Origin: Chloroflexota bacterium
GTDB lineage: Bacteria > Chloroflexota > Anaerolineae > Promineifilales > Promineifilaceae
DNA: 39,735 bases
Reading direction: 5' to 3'
NCBI GenBank assembly: GCA_029559155.1
Contig: JAKQCM010000128.1
Location: forward strand, 1-39,735
Part shown: positions 19,170 through 28,501 of the stretch, piece after piece
Layout of the letters: each line of letters opens with the position of its first letter
Position numbering within the stretch: position 1 is the stretch's first letter
Translations under genes and position numbers: made by a program
Notes under the pieces: model-generated
What the model saw: only the letters and a program-made list of their open reading frames with translations
Database searches by the model: none
Told to the model about the DNA's origin: nothing

Positions 19170-19934
19170 ATGTACCAGACAGATAGGTATGAAGGGATGA
19201 TTGCCGAGACGATTATGATGCCGGGGATGAACGGCGAGCTTATCAACGCTTATTTTGCACGGCCGTTAGGCCCTGGTCCATTTCCCGGCATGGTCATTAT
19301 TCACCACATGCCCGGCTGGGATGACTGGTATCGGGAAGCCACCCGCAAATTTGCCCATCAGGGTTACGCCGCGCTTTCCCCCAATTTATATTTCCGCACC
19401 GGTCATGGCACGCCGGAAGATGTGGCTGCAAAAGTACGGGCGGAAGGCGGCGTCGCCGATGATCAGGTGATGGGCGATATTGCCGGGGCGTTGGGCTATT
19501 TACATGCGCTGCCATATGTGAACGGCAAGGTTGGGGTGTTTGGCACCTGTTCCGGCGGCCGTCACGCTTATCTGGCGGCCTGTCGTGTGCCGGGTTTTAC
19601 GGCCGTTGTCGATTGTTGGGGCGGGCATGTTGTGATGGCTCCAGAGGACCTTTCGCCCAAACGTCCGGTTGCGCCGGTGGACTACACGGCCGATCTGTCC
19701 TGCCCGCTGCTGGGCATTTTTGGCGCGGATGATCGCAGCCCGACGCCGGACCAGGTGGCCATTCACGAACAAGCGTTACAGGCGCATGGCAAACCATACG
19801 AATTTCACATGTACCCCAACGCCGGGCACGGCTTTTTTTATCACAACCGGCCCAATTATCGCCAGGAACAGGCGGTAGATGGCTGGCAGAAGGTGTTTGC
19901 TTTTCTGGACAAACACCTTGGCCCGGCGGCCTGA
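19170..19934 (+). CDS. Dienelactone hydrolase family protein
   Basis: FPGMVIIHHMPGWDDWYREATRKFAHQGYAALSPNLYFR; nucleophile elbow GTCSGGR; NAGHGFFYHNRPNY. Confidence 0.9.
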   Translation: MYQTDRYEGMIAETIMMPGMNGELINAYFARPLGPGPFPGMVIIHHMPGWDDWYREATRKFAHQGYAALSPNLYFRTGHGTPEDVAAKVRAEGGVADDQVMGDIAGALGYLHALPYVNGKVGVFGTCSGGRHAYLAACRVPGFTAVVDCWGGHVVMAPEDLSPKRPVAPVDYTADLSCPLLGIFGADDRSPTPDQVAIHEQALQAHGKPYEFHMYPNAGHGFFYHNRPNYRQEQAVDGWQKVFAFLDKHLGPAA

Positions 19935-19957
19935 TTATTTTTGAATCGAACAGGAGC

Positions 19958-20233
19958 TTGATGATGTGTACGATGATTGTGCAGCAAGTTGAGATTGACG
20001 GCAGCGGGAAGGGAGCCGGCGGCTGGTTCCCGCTGCGTCAGGCCCATGTTTCTTATGACCACCCGTTTGCTGCGCCAATGGAACATGCGCTGAATATCGA
20101 CTTTGTCAATGAGGCTCAGGGCCTCGGCGCGCGCGTGGCCGTGGAATTGAGCGCCGAGGCCGCGCGCGCTTTGGTGGAAACGATTACCGCGGTTTTGGCG
20201 CAGGCCGAGGCGGGCGGCCATCTGGATGCGTGA
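19958..20233 (+). CDS. Small conserved protein (DUF6295-like, tentative)
   Basis: MCTMIVQQVEIDGSGKGAGGWFPLRQAHVSYDHPFAAPMEHALNIDFVNEA; RBS caggagc; immediately downstream of the hydrolase gene. Confidence 0.7.
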   Translation: MMMCTMIVQQVEIDGSGKGAGGWFPLRQAHVSYDHPFAAPMEHALNIDFVNEAQGLGARVAVELSAEAARALVETITAVLAQAEAGGHLDA

Positions 20234-20246
20234 GCGCGGCTTGAAT

Positions 20247-21467
20247 TTAGGAGGGGGAAACGGCCGTTTCCTCCAACCGATTTAGCCCGCTTTGCACAAT
20301 TTGCCACATCTCCCAGGCGATGGGTGCGATAGCCAGGGTCCAGAGGAGGTAGGCTGTGCCGTGCAGCGCCGAGTGGTAATCGACGAGGAAGATGCTGGCC
20401 CATAAAAAGGCAGCGCCCAGGTGAACGGCCGTCAGGCTAAACCAACTGCCGCCTAACCGCGCCGGTTCCCCAGGTTGAAACGCCTGGCGGAAGAAAAAAG
20501 GCAAAATAGCAAACCCAAATTGGAATACCCAGCCGTAAATGAGGGCTTGCGGCGCGTTTTGTTCGATACCTGCGCCGGGGAATCCGGGCACTTTGAGGAT
20601 AATGAGCGGCGCAACCAGGATCGGGGCCAGAATCCAGACGTAGGCGGTGGTCAGGTGCCAGATGCCCGGACGACGCCAGACAGCGGGATCGCGCAGCAAA
20701 GGCTTGATAACGTTCAGCAGCAGCCAGACCGTGGCGGTGACGTGTAAGACGAGGCCGGGAACCGTGAAATAGTTCGATTTGATCCAGGGGCCGATCACCA
20801 GGCCCAGTGCGCCCAGGGTCATCATCCAAAAAATGGCATTGATAGAACGGGGCCAGGCCAACGGCCGTCCCGCAAAACGCGGGTAAATGTCGATGAGGAT
20901 GCCTGCGAAAACCATGGACATCAGCCCCCAATTGTTGGCGTGAATATGGACTTCGATGGGCGTCTTGATGCGTAAAACGTCGCTCCATCCCATCCACAAA
21001 CCCGTGCCGATGATAATGCCCAACAGGAAATAACTCAGCCCAGCGATGTAGAAGAGACGGCCGTTCGGTCCTTCAGGCGCTGGTTTGGCTGTTGGTTTGG
21101 ACGGCCGTAATTGCCGCAGCTGCTGGATCAGGAGCACTGTAGCGATAAAAATCAGGGTTCCGCCAATCAAAATAAGCGGCGTGTTGATGATAGGGATGCC
21201 AAACAACAGGGTCAGCAGGCCCACATTCAACGTCAGCCAGATGTCCCAACGAAACGCCGGTTTGGGTAAACTGGCGCGAATGGCCACCAGCGCCGGCAGC
21301 AGCCCAAAAATAGCTTCGGTCAGCGCGCCCAGCGTGATCAGGTGGACGCGCAGCCAGCGCAGCCCGTTAAACCAGGTCAGAATGTTCCAACTGGTCAGGG
21401 TGGTGTCGAAGGCGGCGATAATTGCCAGCCCCATAAAAATAGCGGTCATCAAGAAGTATAAATTCAT
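20247..21467 (-). CDS. Multi-pass membrane protein resembling heme-copper-oxidase subunit I/NnrS-like proteins
   Basis: About 12 hydrophobic segments; His-containing helices (HIHANNWGLMSMVFAG; GLVLHVTATVWLLLNVIKPLL; HLTTAYVWI; FFFRQAFQPG; DYHSALHGTAYLLWTL). Start ATG at 21467 preferred. Confidence 0.65.
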   Translation of the reverse strand: MNLYFLMTAIFMGLAIIAAFDTTLTSWNILTWFNGLRWLRVHLITLGALTEAIFGLLPALVAIRASLPKPAFRWDIWLTLNVGLLTLLFGIPIINTPLILIGGTLIFIATVLLIQQLRQLRPSKPTAKPAPEGPNGRLFYIAGLSYFLLGIIIGTGLWMGWSDVLRIKTPIEVHIHANNWGLMSMVFAGILIDIYPRFAGRPLAWPRSINAIFWMMTLGALGLVIGPWIKSNYFTVPGLVLHVTATVWLLLNVIKPLLRDPAVWRRPGIWHLTTAYVWILAPILVAPLIILKVPGFPGAGIEQNAPQALIYGWVFQFGFAILPFFFRQAFQPGEPARLGGSWFSLTAVHLGAAFLWASIFLVDYHSALHGTAYLLWTLAIAPIAWEMWQIVQSGLNRLEETAVSPS

Positions 21468-21477
21468 CTGTCTGCTC

Positions 21478-21792
21478 CTAATTTGCGGCTTGTGCGCCGA
21501 GTAAAACGACGCGGGTTGTGGCTTCAAGGCCGCGCCGTGTGCCTTGCGGCACCGTAATGGTCGCGCCGACCGAAACGGCGAAACGTTCGTCGCCGACAGT
21601 CATCCAGCCTTCGCCCTGGATAATGTGGTAGACGGAGGCCGGCGCAGGGTGGGCGGGAATTTGCTGCCCGGCCTCCAGGCCCACAAGGACGGCGCGAAAG
21701 GTGCTGTCTTCGATGATCTTGACAGGCTGAGGGCCGTCGGACGCAAAGCGCACCTGGTCGGCCCATTGGATGGGGTTTTGACTGGTTGTCAC
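21478..21792 (-). CDS. Cupin-domain protein
   Basis: RAVLVGLEAGQQIPAHPAPASVYHIIQGEGWMTVGDERFAVSVGATITVPQGTRRGLEA. Confidence 0.88.
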   Translation of the reverse strand: MTTSQNPIQWADQVRFASDGPQPVKIIEDSTFRAVLVGLEAGQQIPAHPAPASVYHIIQGEGWMTVGDERFAVSVGATITVPQGTRRGLEATTRVVLLGAQAAN

Positions 21793-21810
21793 GGTTGTTT
21801 GCTCCTCTTG

Positions 21811-22056
21811 TCAGGTGGGGAGATCGGGCGGTGGGTGAACGGCCGTATGGACAAATTCCAAACAAAACGGCCGTCTGATGGCTTGCCGGGGGCAAATCTG
21901 CTCGCACAAACCGCTGTATTGGCAGTTGGCGGCCAAAGCCACAACCGCCAGACCTGCTTCGACGGACAGGCAACCTTCCGGACAGGCCGCCGCGCATAGG
22001 CCACAGCCGTCGCACAAGGTCGGATCAATGTCAGGAATAGGCCAAATTACAGCCAC
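21811..22056 (-). CDS. Ferredoxin-like 2x[Fe-S] protein, second motif with Ser in place of one Cys
   Basis: DPTLCDGCGLCAAACPEGC (canonical) and NCQYSGLCEQICPRQAI (CxxSxxCxxxCP). Confidence 0.85.
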   Translation of the reverse strand: MAVIWPIPDIDPTLCDGCGLCAAACPEGCLSVEAGLAVVALAANCQYSGLCEQICPRQAIRRPFCLEFVHTAVHPPPDLPT

Positions 22057-22147
22057 CGCAGTTCTCCATTAACGGTAAATGATGGGTATCAGGTTGTCAG
22101 GATAGCAGGGGGCTGATGGTTTGTCGGCGACTTTTGTCGGATTGAGG

Positions 22148-22849
22148 TTATTGGGCGGCGATTTCGGCCAGTTTTTCACGGTCCAGCACGCGAATGTGAT
22201 GGCGTTCGACGGCGATGACGCCGCTGTCTTCCAACTGGCGCAGGGCGCGTTGGATCACGTCGGGCACGGTTCCCAGGCGCGAGGCCAATTCGGCCTGGGT
22301 ATACCAGCGCGGGCGGTGCAGGATGTCGTCGGTGGCGCCGGTGAGCAGCAGGGAGGCGAGCCGGCCTACAACCGGGCGCAAGGACAGGTCGGCGACCAAC
22401 CCGACCAGGTGGATGACGCGACCGGCCAGTTGTTGGATGAGGTGTTGGGCGAATAACGGCCGTTCGGCCATCAATTCCACCATCGTCTGGCGGGGTAAAA
22501 GCCACAGGCCAACGGGTTCCAGGGCAACGGCCGTCGCCGGATTCGGCTGGTTGGCCAGCGCGCCAATTTCGTTAAACATCTCGCCCGGCCCAAAAAAACG
22601 CAGCGCCTGTTCCCTGCCGGATGGCGTGGTTTTGACCACTTTTAACCAGCCGGCGTGCAGAAGGTACAGCCCGGCGGCCGATTCGCCTTCCCAGAAGATG
22701 ACTTCGCCGGTCTGGTAAGTTTGCCAGCGGGTTTGGGCCGCGAGAACGGCCGTTGTTCCCAGATCCAAATCTTGAAAAAAAGGGAGCGCGTGTAAATTTT
22801 CTAGCAATTGGGTTTCCGTGGGCCGGTTCAACATGGTTTGCCTCTCCAC
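22148..22849 (-). CDS. Crp/Fnr-family transcriptional regulator
   Basis: cNMP-binding fold (TYQTGEVIFWEGESAAGLYLLHAGWLKVVKTTPSGREQALRFFGPGEMFNEIGAL) and C-terminal HTH (YTQAELASRLGTVPDVIQRALRQLEDSGVI). Confidence 0.93.
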   Translation of the reverse strand: MERQTMLNRPTETQLLENLHALPFFQDLDLGTTAVLAAQTRWQTYQTGEVIFWEGESAAGLYLLHAGWLKVVKTTPSGREQALRFFGPGEMFNEIGALANQPNPATAVALEPVGLWLLPRQTMVELMAERPLFAQHLIQQLAGRVIHLVGLVADLSLRPVVGRLASLLLTGATDDILHRPRWYTQAELASRLGTVPDVIQRALRQLEDSGVIAVERHHIRVLDREKLAEIAAQ

Positions 22850-23121
22850 TGGATGATGGTGCGGTCGGTCGCCAGGTGATTTGGGTCAGACACGGCTTGC
22901 CTCCAAAGCCAGGAAATTTTTGCAGATGTGAAGTGTGTGTTATACAATGATACTTGCACCATAACTTATCAAATTATCACATATTTTTGCCGATTCAGGC
23001 GGGAAAAACGCCTTAATTGGACCTGTCTGGTCTGCAAATTTTGGTAAGCATTCGGGTGTACTCAACAAATAGGCTGTCGATCATTAAACTATAGTGCAAA
23101 ATTTAAAAGGAGAGAAATAGT

Positions 23122-23610
23122 ATGAAACGTGTTGCGATTGGTTTGTTGTTGGTGTTGATTGGTGTTTTGGCCGCTTGCTCCACAAGCGAGCCGCAGTCTT
23201 CAGGACAGTTGGAAGTGAAAGATGTTTGGGGGCGCAACTCGCCGATGGCCGCCCCGAACGGCGCATTTTATATGACCATCGTCAACAATACCGGCGAAGA
23301 TGAACAATTGTTGAGCGCGGCGGCCGATGTGTGCAGCGTGGTCGAGCTGCATGAGATGTATACCATGGACAACGGCGCCATGGGGATGCGTCCGGTTGAA
23401 GGCGGCGTGATCAACATTCCGGCGGGCGAGACGGTGCAGCTAAAGGTGGGTGGGTTGCATGTGATGTGCATCGACAAAATGCGCGCTTTGGAAACCGGCG
23501 AGCAAATCCCGCTGACGTTAACGTTTGCCAAGGCCGGCGAAATGGTTGTGAACGCCGAGATTCGTGAAGAAGCAATGGACAGCAGTGGGTCTATGGAAAT
23601 GGGCGGCTAA
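23122..23610 (+). CDS. Periplasmic copper chaperone PCu(A)C family lipoprotein
   Basis: Lipobox LAACS; VKDVWGRNSPMAAPNGAFYMTIVNNTGEDEQLLSA...VVELHEMYT...GGLHVMCIDKM copper-ligand pattern. Confidence 0.92.
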   Translation: MKRVAIGLLLVLIGVLAACSTSEPQSSGQLEVKDVWGRNSPMAAPNGAFYMTIVNNTGEDEQLLSAAADVCSVVELHEMYTMDNGAMGMRPVEGGVINIPAGETVQLKVGGLHVMCIDKMRALETGEQIPLTLTFAKAGEMVVNAEIREEAMDSSGSMEMGG

Positions 23611-23654
23611 TGCCCGATGGCCTGAGGTTTTAGACTTTCCTGTTTACCACTTAG

Positions 23655-23680
23655 AGCCGGTCTTGATGACCGGCTTTTTG
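23655..23680. terminator. Intrinsic terminator between convergent genes
   Basis: agccggtc-ttgat-gaccggct followed by ttttg; 8-bp perfect stem. Confidence 0.85.
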
Positions 23681-23695
23681 TTTATTTGAGCAGGG

Positions 23696-26600
23696 TCAGG
23701 TGGCCAGAAGCTGGTTGTAGAGGTCGGTGGTAACGGCCGTTGGCCCAACCCCCAGTTCTTTTTGCAAATAATCCACACAGCGATGATACGTGCGCAGCGC
23801 CTGGGCGCGGTTTCCCAGTTCGCCATAAGCCGTCATCATCAGGCGGTAGGCCTGCTCCCAACAGTTGTCTTGCGCCAAAATAGTCTGGCAGACGTGGATA
23901 GTCTCTTCCCACAGCCCTTCATCGGCCAGCGCCTGCGCCAGCCGATCAGCCGAGCGGAGATAGAGGGCGATCAGTCGCTCGCGTTCTTCGCTGCACCACT
24001 CTTCATAGCGGCATTCGCTCAAAAATTCACCCTGGTGCAGGACAACGGCCTGGCGATAGGCCTGTATGGCCTGCGCCCGATCGTTGTTTAGCAGGCGGTC
24101 GCCTTCCTCCACCGCTTGTTCAAAGCCCACCACATCCAGCCATACGTCAGCTTCGGGGCGTAGACCGTAGAGTGTGCCATCGCGCAGCACAAAAGCGGAT
24201 GGCGCACGGGGCGACCGTTCCGGTTCCAGAGCCTGGCAGAGGGCGTTGAAAGCGATTTTTAGATTGCGACGGCCGTTTTCCGGGTCCAATTCCGGCCATA
24301 ACAAATCAATAATCTGGTCGCGGTCTAGCACTTCCTGGCGGCGCGCGAGCAAAAGCTGTAAAAGTTGGCGGGCAGTTTTGCGCTGCCACTCTTTGGGCGA
24401 CACCCATTCGGCTCCGCGCCAAACATTGAACTGACCCAACGATTGCACCCGAAGTTGATAACCGGGATGCAGGGTAAGCGCCGAAAAGCCGAGCTGCTTC
24501 AGCAATTGTTGGGCATAAACGGCCTCCAGTTCCGCTTCGCGAGCCGCCAGAAGCAGCGGCACCAACGAGCGCGGATCCGGCGGCCCGATGATGGTGCGTT
24601 TGGTGAAAAGGTAGTCGTATTTGTAGATGCGCGCCAGACGCAGCAAATCTTCCAGACCGGCATGTACCAGGTTCATTTCGCCTTGCCGCTGCCAGGTGAG
24701 GCACTGCCAGAGGAGGGCCAGCGCTTCGCCATAGGTGTCGTTGCATTCGCGGAATGCGGCCAACGCGACCGACAGCTCGCGGGTGGCTTCTGGTATCTGG
24801 CGGGCCAGCGAATAACTCGCGCCCAACGAGAGGCGAATCAACGCTTCGATCCATTCGTCGCCGGCGCTTTGGGCAATGTCGATGCCTAGATTGGCGGCGT
24901 GGGCAGCTTCGGCCAGATGGCCGCGAAAGCCGTAGACCTGGCAAATCCCCCAATACGATTCAACTCTCAGACGAGGAACCATCAACTTTTCGCTGATGGT
25001 GATGCATTGGTGGAAGCAGCGATTGGCTTCTTCGTAACCCTGCTCGTCTTTTTGCAAGAGCCAGGCGTGGCCCTGGCGCATGTAGCCAACGGCCGTAATA
25101 AACGGTGACTGCAACATTTGCCCGCGCTGCATTCCCTGCGTGGCGAAGGCGTGGGCTTGCTCGCGCTCGCCCTGAAACGCCAGGACCAATGAGAGCAGCA
25201 GCGGCGTTTCTCGGTGGGCGCGAGGGCGCAGCACCGGTTCTTGCTGCTCCTGATGGATGCGTTCCTCCAGTAGTTGGCGGGCTTCGGCCAGGCGGCCGGT
25301 GCGCAGCAGCACCCGAACCGAAAGTTCGGCTTCGGCCGGGCCTTCCTGGCGCAGGTCGCGGGCCTGTTGGCGGTAGGTTTCAGATTCTTCCAGATGACCG
25401 AGGTTGAGCATGTTTTCGGCCAGCAGCTCCAGCAGGCGGGCGCGGCTTTCGCGGTCTTCCAGGCCATCGGTGATGCGCATGGCTTCTTGCAGCAGTTGTT
25501 CGGCCTGACTGGGGTTTACGGTGTCCAGGTAGACGCGGGCCTGCCCGCGCAGCGCTTGCCCAATTTCGCGCATGTTGCCGTGGGCGCGGGCGCGGGTTTC
25601 GGCTTGTTGGTACCAGCCCAGGGCTTCATCGAAGCGGCTGTGCAGCCGGGCGATGTCGCCCAGGCAAACCAGCAGGGCGGGGTGGGTTTCCAGCACGTCG
25701 GGCGGCAGGCTGCCAATCCAACCGGCAAGCAGGGGCAGACGGCCGTTGCGGACCATGCGGCGGCCTAAGTCATCGAGGATAACGGCCGTTTCTGCAAACT
25801 CTCCGGCGGCTAGTAGGTGGTGGATGGTTTTTTCTTCATCCCCTTTTTGGCGGTAGTAGTCGGCGGCGCGGCGGTGGACGGTTTGGGCGGTGGCTGCATC
25901 CAGCTGGTTGGATAAAATTTCGCGTAGCAAGTTATGGTAACGCACGACCCCATCACCCAAAGAGACGACAAAGAGGCTGTTTTCTTGCAAGTAGCGCAAG
26001 ATTTGTTCGCTGTCCTGGGCGTGGCGCAGGTGGTTGCAGATGGTGGGGTCCATTTCGGGGAGAACGGCCGTTTCGCGCAAAAAAGCCTGAATGTCGGGCG
26101 CTTCTTGAGCCAGCACTTCCTGCACCAGGAAGTTAAACAGATCGCTGGATGTGCCGGAGAGTTGGGCCAGGGCGTCGTTCAGGGTGGTGTGGGTATCGCT
26201 TTGCCAGCGCTGCCAGACAAGCTGCAAGGCGATAGCCCAGCCCTCGCTTTTGGAAGCTAGCTGGCTGACTTGCTCGGCGGTCAGGTTGAGGCGATATTGC
26301 TCTTCGAATAAGGCCTGGATTTCTTCCGGGGTGAAGGCCATTTCCGCCTGATCGATTTCCAGCAACTGCCCGCGCACCTGCCAATTAAACAGTGTGGGGA
26401 GCTTGAGTGGGTAGCGGGTGGAGAGAATGGTGTGCAAGCTTGTCGGGGCGCGTCCGATCAGTCGGTCGATGATGCGCAGCGGGTCGCCGCTGTCTTCCAG
26501 CAGATGCACATCGTCCAGCACCAGGAAGATGGGGTCGGCAGTGTATTCCGTGAGGGCATTGACGAGCATGTCGACGGCCGTTGCCCAGGGTAGCGGCGTG

Positions 26601-26962
26601 CTGCTTTGGTCCCAGGCTTCTAAAATAGTGAGCGGAGCATTGGAAAAGCCGGGCAGAGTGCCGGCGAAGCCGTGGTAGAGGTGCAAAAGCAAGCGCAGCG
26701 GATCGACGTCGTTGTCATCGAGGTGATACCAGACAAGATGGGGGGTAACGGCCGTGAGCGCTGTGAGGGCTGTGCTTTTGCCATAACCTGCTCCAGCCAG
26801 GACGACGGTCAGGCGATAATCGGCTGCTTCCATTAAGCGGCGTGTCAGCCGCGGGCGTTCCAGAGTGCGTTTGGGCAGGAAAGGAGGGATTAGTTTTGTG
26901 CGGACGACATAATTTTCTGGGTACACAACCAAATTTTCCGAACTAAGGCGCGACGGCGGCAA
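23696..26962 (-). CDS. Large MalT-like NTPase/TPR transcriptional regulator with C-terminal OmpR-type wHTH plus BTAD domain
   Basis: MalT-like N-terminus (KRTLERPRLTRRLMEAADYRLTVVLAGAGYGKSTAL...IFLVLDDVHLL), TPR-rich middle, C-terminal SLGQFNVWRGAEWVSPKEWQRKTARQLLQLLLARRQEVLDRDQIIDLLWPELDPENGRRNLKIAFNALCQALEP (wHTH) and BTAD-like end. Confidence 0.9.
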   Translation of the reverse strand: MPPSRLSSENLVVYPENYVVRTKLIPPFLPKRTLERPRLTRRLMEAADYRLTVVLAGAGYGKSTALTALTAVTPHLVWYHLDDNDVDPLRLLLHLYHGFAGTLPGFSNAPLTILEAWDQSSTPLPWATAVDMLVNALTEYTADPIFLVLDDVHLLEDSGDPLRIIDRLIGRAPTSLHTILSTRYPLKLPTLFNWQVRGQLLEIDQAEMAFTPEEIQALFEEQYRLNLTAEQVSQLASKSEGWAIALQLVWQRWQSDTHTTLNDALAQLSGTSSDLFNFLVQEVLAQEAPDIQAFLRETAVLPEMDPTICNHLRHAQDSEQILRYLQENSLFVVSLGDGVVRYHNLLREILSNQLDAATAQTVHRRAADYYRQKGDEEKTIHHLLAAGEFAETAVILDDLGRRMVRNGRLPLLAGWIGSLPPDVLETHPALLVCLGDIARLHSRFDEALGWYQQAETRARAHGNMREIGQALRGQARVYLDTVNPSQAEQLLQEAMRITDGLEDRESRARLLELLAENMLNLGHLEESETYRQQARDLRQEGPAEAELSVRVLLRTGRLAEARQLLEERIHQEQQEPVLRPRAHRETPLLLSLVLAFQGEREQAHAFATQGMQRGQMLQSPFITAVGYMRQGHAWLLQKDEQGYEEANRCFHQCITISEKLMVPRLRVESYWGICQVYGFRGHLAEAAHAANLGIDIAQSAGDEWIEALIRLSLGASYSLARQIPEATRELSVALAAFRECNDTYGEALALLWQCLTWQRQGEMNLVHAGLEDLLRLARIYKYDYLFTKRTIIGPPDPRSLVPLLLAAREAELEAVYAQQLLKQLGFSALTLHPGYQLRVQSLGQFNVWRGAEWVSPKEWQRKTARQLLQLLLARRQEVLDRDQIIDLLWPELDPENGRRNLKIAFNALCQALEPERSPRAPSAFVLRDGTLYGLRPEADVWLDVVGFEQAVEEGDRLLNNDRAQAIQAYRQAVVLHQGEFLSECRYEEWCSEERERLIALYLRSADRLAQALADEGLWEETIHVCQTILAQDNCWEQAYRLMMTAYGELGNRAQALRTYHRCVDYLQKELGVGPTAVTTDLYNQLLAT

Positions 26963-28271
26963 CCGCTTCTGCGGCGGCGACGGCCGGGGTTTTACTGAGG
27001 GAAATCACATCAAAGACGGCGTTTCCCAGGGCAGACATGATGGCTGTGTTGGCTGCCAGGGGCATGGGGATGGCGCGCTGCAATTCTTCTTGGGCAAAAT
27101 TGGCATAGGGGTCGTCGGCGGGCCAGGTGTCCAGGGCTGCCGGGTTGGCGGGCAAAATTTGGCTTTCCTGGCTCCAACTGCCTGAATTTTCGGGCGTTGT
27201 GAGGAAAGTGATCAGTTCTGCAGCCAGCGCTTTTTTCTGAATGTCGGGGGTTGTGATGGCCCAGGCCCAGCCGTTGATGATTGCCGGCAAGGGTGCGTCT
27301 AAACCGGGGATGGCGGCATATCGGGGCGTGTAACCGGTAATGATGCTTTGCAAAAACACATCGGAGGAAGTGAGCGCATTGTCGGTGGAGCCATCCCGTA
27401 CCAGTAGCACGCCATCGGCGAGGTTGGTGATGTTGCTGCTTTGCTGCAGGATGAAGCCATTGGAACGGCCGTTATAAAGTTGTTCCAGCGCGACGGTTAA
27501 CGGGGCCGCTTCCAACGCGGGTTGCCCGGCTTCGTTGGTCAATTTTCCACCGGCCGCCAGGTAAAATTGCAGGGCTAATCGGGCGCCATCGGGGCCGGCT
27601 GCCGGGAAAACCATATGTTTTGTGGTGTCGGAAATAAAATCTGACCAGATCAAAGGAACTGTGGTGGTGATAACGGTGCTGTATTCCAGGTGCAGCATCT
27701 CGGTAAGGGCGAAGGGGAGGCCGACGAGATGGCTGGCGTTATAGGCCCATTCCTGAGCCGGCGCAAAAAGTTGGTCAACGGCCGTGGGGTCGAGAAAATC
27801 CTCCATCGGCAGGATTAACCCTTCGGTAGCGGCGGCAGAGAGTTGGGTAACGGGCAAGGCGATGAGATCTGGCAGCACGGCCGGAGCGACGTTACGACCG
27901 GTGCGCAAGTAGTTCAGGGTGCCTCCCAGGCCGTTGGTGGGTTTTTGCTCGACGATGATTTCCAGGTCTGGGTGAGCGCCGTTGAAAGCGAGCAGTTGGT
28001 CAGATAGGGTCACGGCTCCGGATTCGGTGCGGGAGGCAACGGCTGGCGGCAGCCAGATGATGAGCGAATTGCTTGTGGGGGTGAGGGTGGCGGCGATGGT
28101 GAAACTGGGCGTGTTTTGGGCGGATGGCGTAAAGAGGGTGGCCGGCGTGGAAGGAACGGCCGTGGCTGACGCATCGGTTTGGCTCTCGGCCGGATTTAGC
28201 AGCGCGCAAGCCGCCAACAGCAAGAGCAGGCTGGTACATCCAATGGCGAGCAACAGGCGGCGTATCAACAT
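26943..28271 (-). CDS. ABC-type extracellular solute-binding lipoprotein (family 1-like)
   Basis: Lipobox LLLLAACALL; LLAFNGAHPDLEIIVEQKP; DLIALPVTQLSAAATEGLILPMEDFL; ELITFLTTPENSGSWSQESQILPANPAAL. Confidence 0.85.
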   Translation of the reverse strand: MLIRRLLLAIGCTSLLLLLAACALLNPAESQTDASATAVPSTPATLFTPSAQNTPSFTIAATLTPTSNSLIIWLPPAVASRTESGAVTLSDQLLAFNGAHPDLEIIVEQKPTNGLGGTLNYLRTGRNVAPAVLPDLIALPVTQLSAAATEGLILPMEDFLDPTAVDQLFAPAQEWAYNASHLVGLPFALTEMLHLEYSTVITTTVPLIWSDFISDTTKHMVFPAAGPDGARLALQFYLAAGGKLTNEAGQPALEAAPLTVALEQLYNGRSNGFILQQSSNITNLADGVLLVRDGSTDNALTSSDVFLQSIITGYTPRYAAIPGLDAPLPAIINGWAWAITTPDIQKKALAAELITFLTTPENSGSWSQESQILPANPAALDTWPADDPYANFAQEELQRAIPMPLAANTAIMSALGNAVFDVISLSKTPAVAAAEAVAAVAP

Positions 28272-28284
28272 GAGAAAATGACGT

Positions 28285-28497
28285 CTAATCCAGATTGGTC
28301 AGTGTAATTGGGTCTTGTTGGGGTTTGCATTCGCCGCACCAGATTGCGCCGGCAACAACAAAGGCTTTGTAGGTGTTGGCCTGGGTGCGGTAGCTGTGGA
28401 GGATATAAGGCATTTCTTGGCTGTGAGTTTTACAGACGGCGCGCCCACAAAAGCGGCAGATGGCGTGCGACGGCCGTTCACAATGCCAGCATTCCAT
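28285..28497 (-). CDS. Small Cys/His-rich zinc-binding protein (B-box-like)
   Basis: MECWHCERPSHAICRFCGRAVCKTHSQEMPYILH...IWCGECKPQ; lies in a tight operon between an ABC-2 permease and a solute-binding lipoprotein gene. Confidence 0.75.
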   Translation of the reverse strand: MECWHCERPSHAICRFCGRAVCKTHSQEMPYILHSYRTQANTYKAFVVAGAIWCGECKPQQDPITLTNLD

Positions 28498-28501
28498 AAG
28501 G

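Noticed and set aside
25274-25768. 164-aa plus-strand ORF opposite the large regulator
   Set aside because: Shadow ORF of a high-GC TPR coding region; the minus-strand frame has clear domains.
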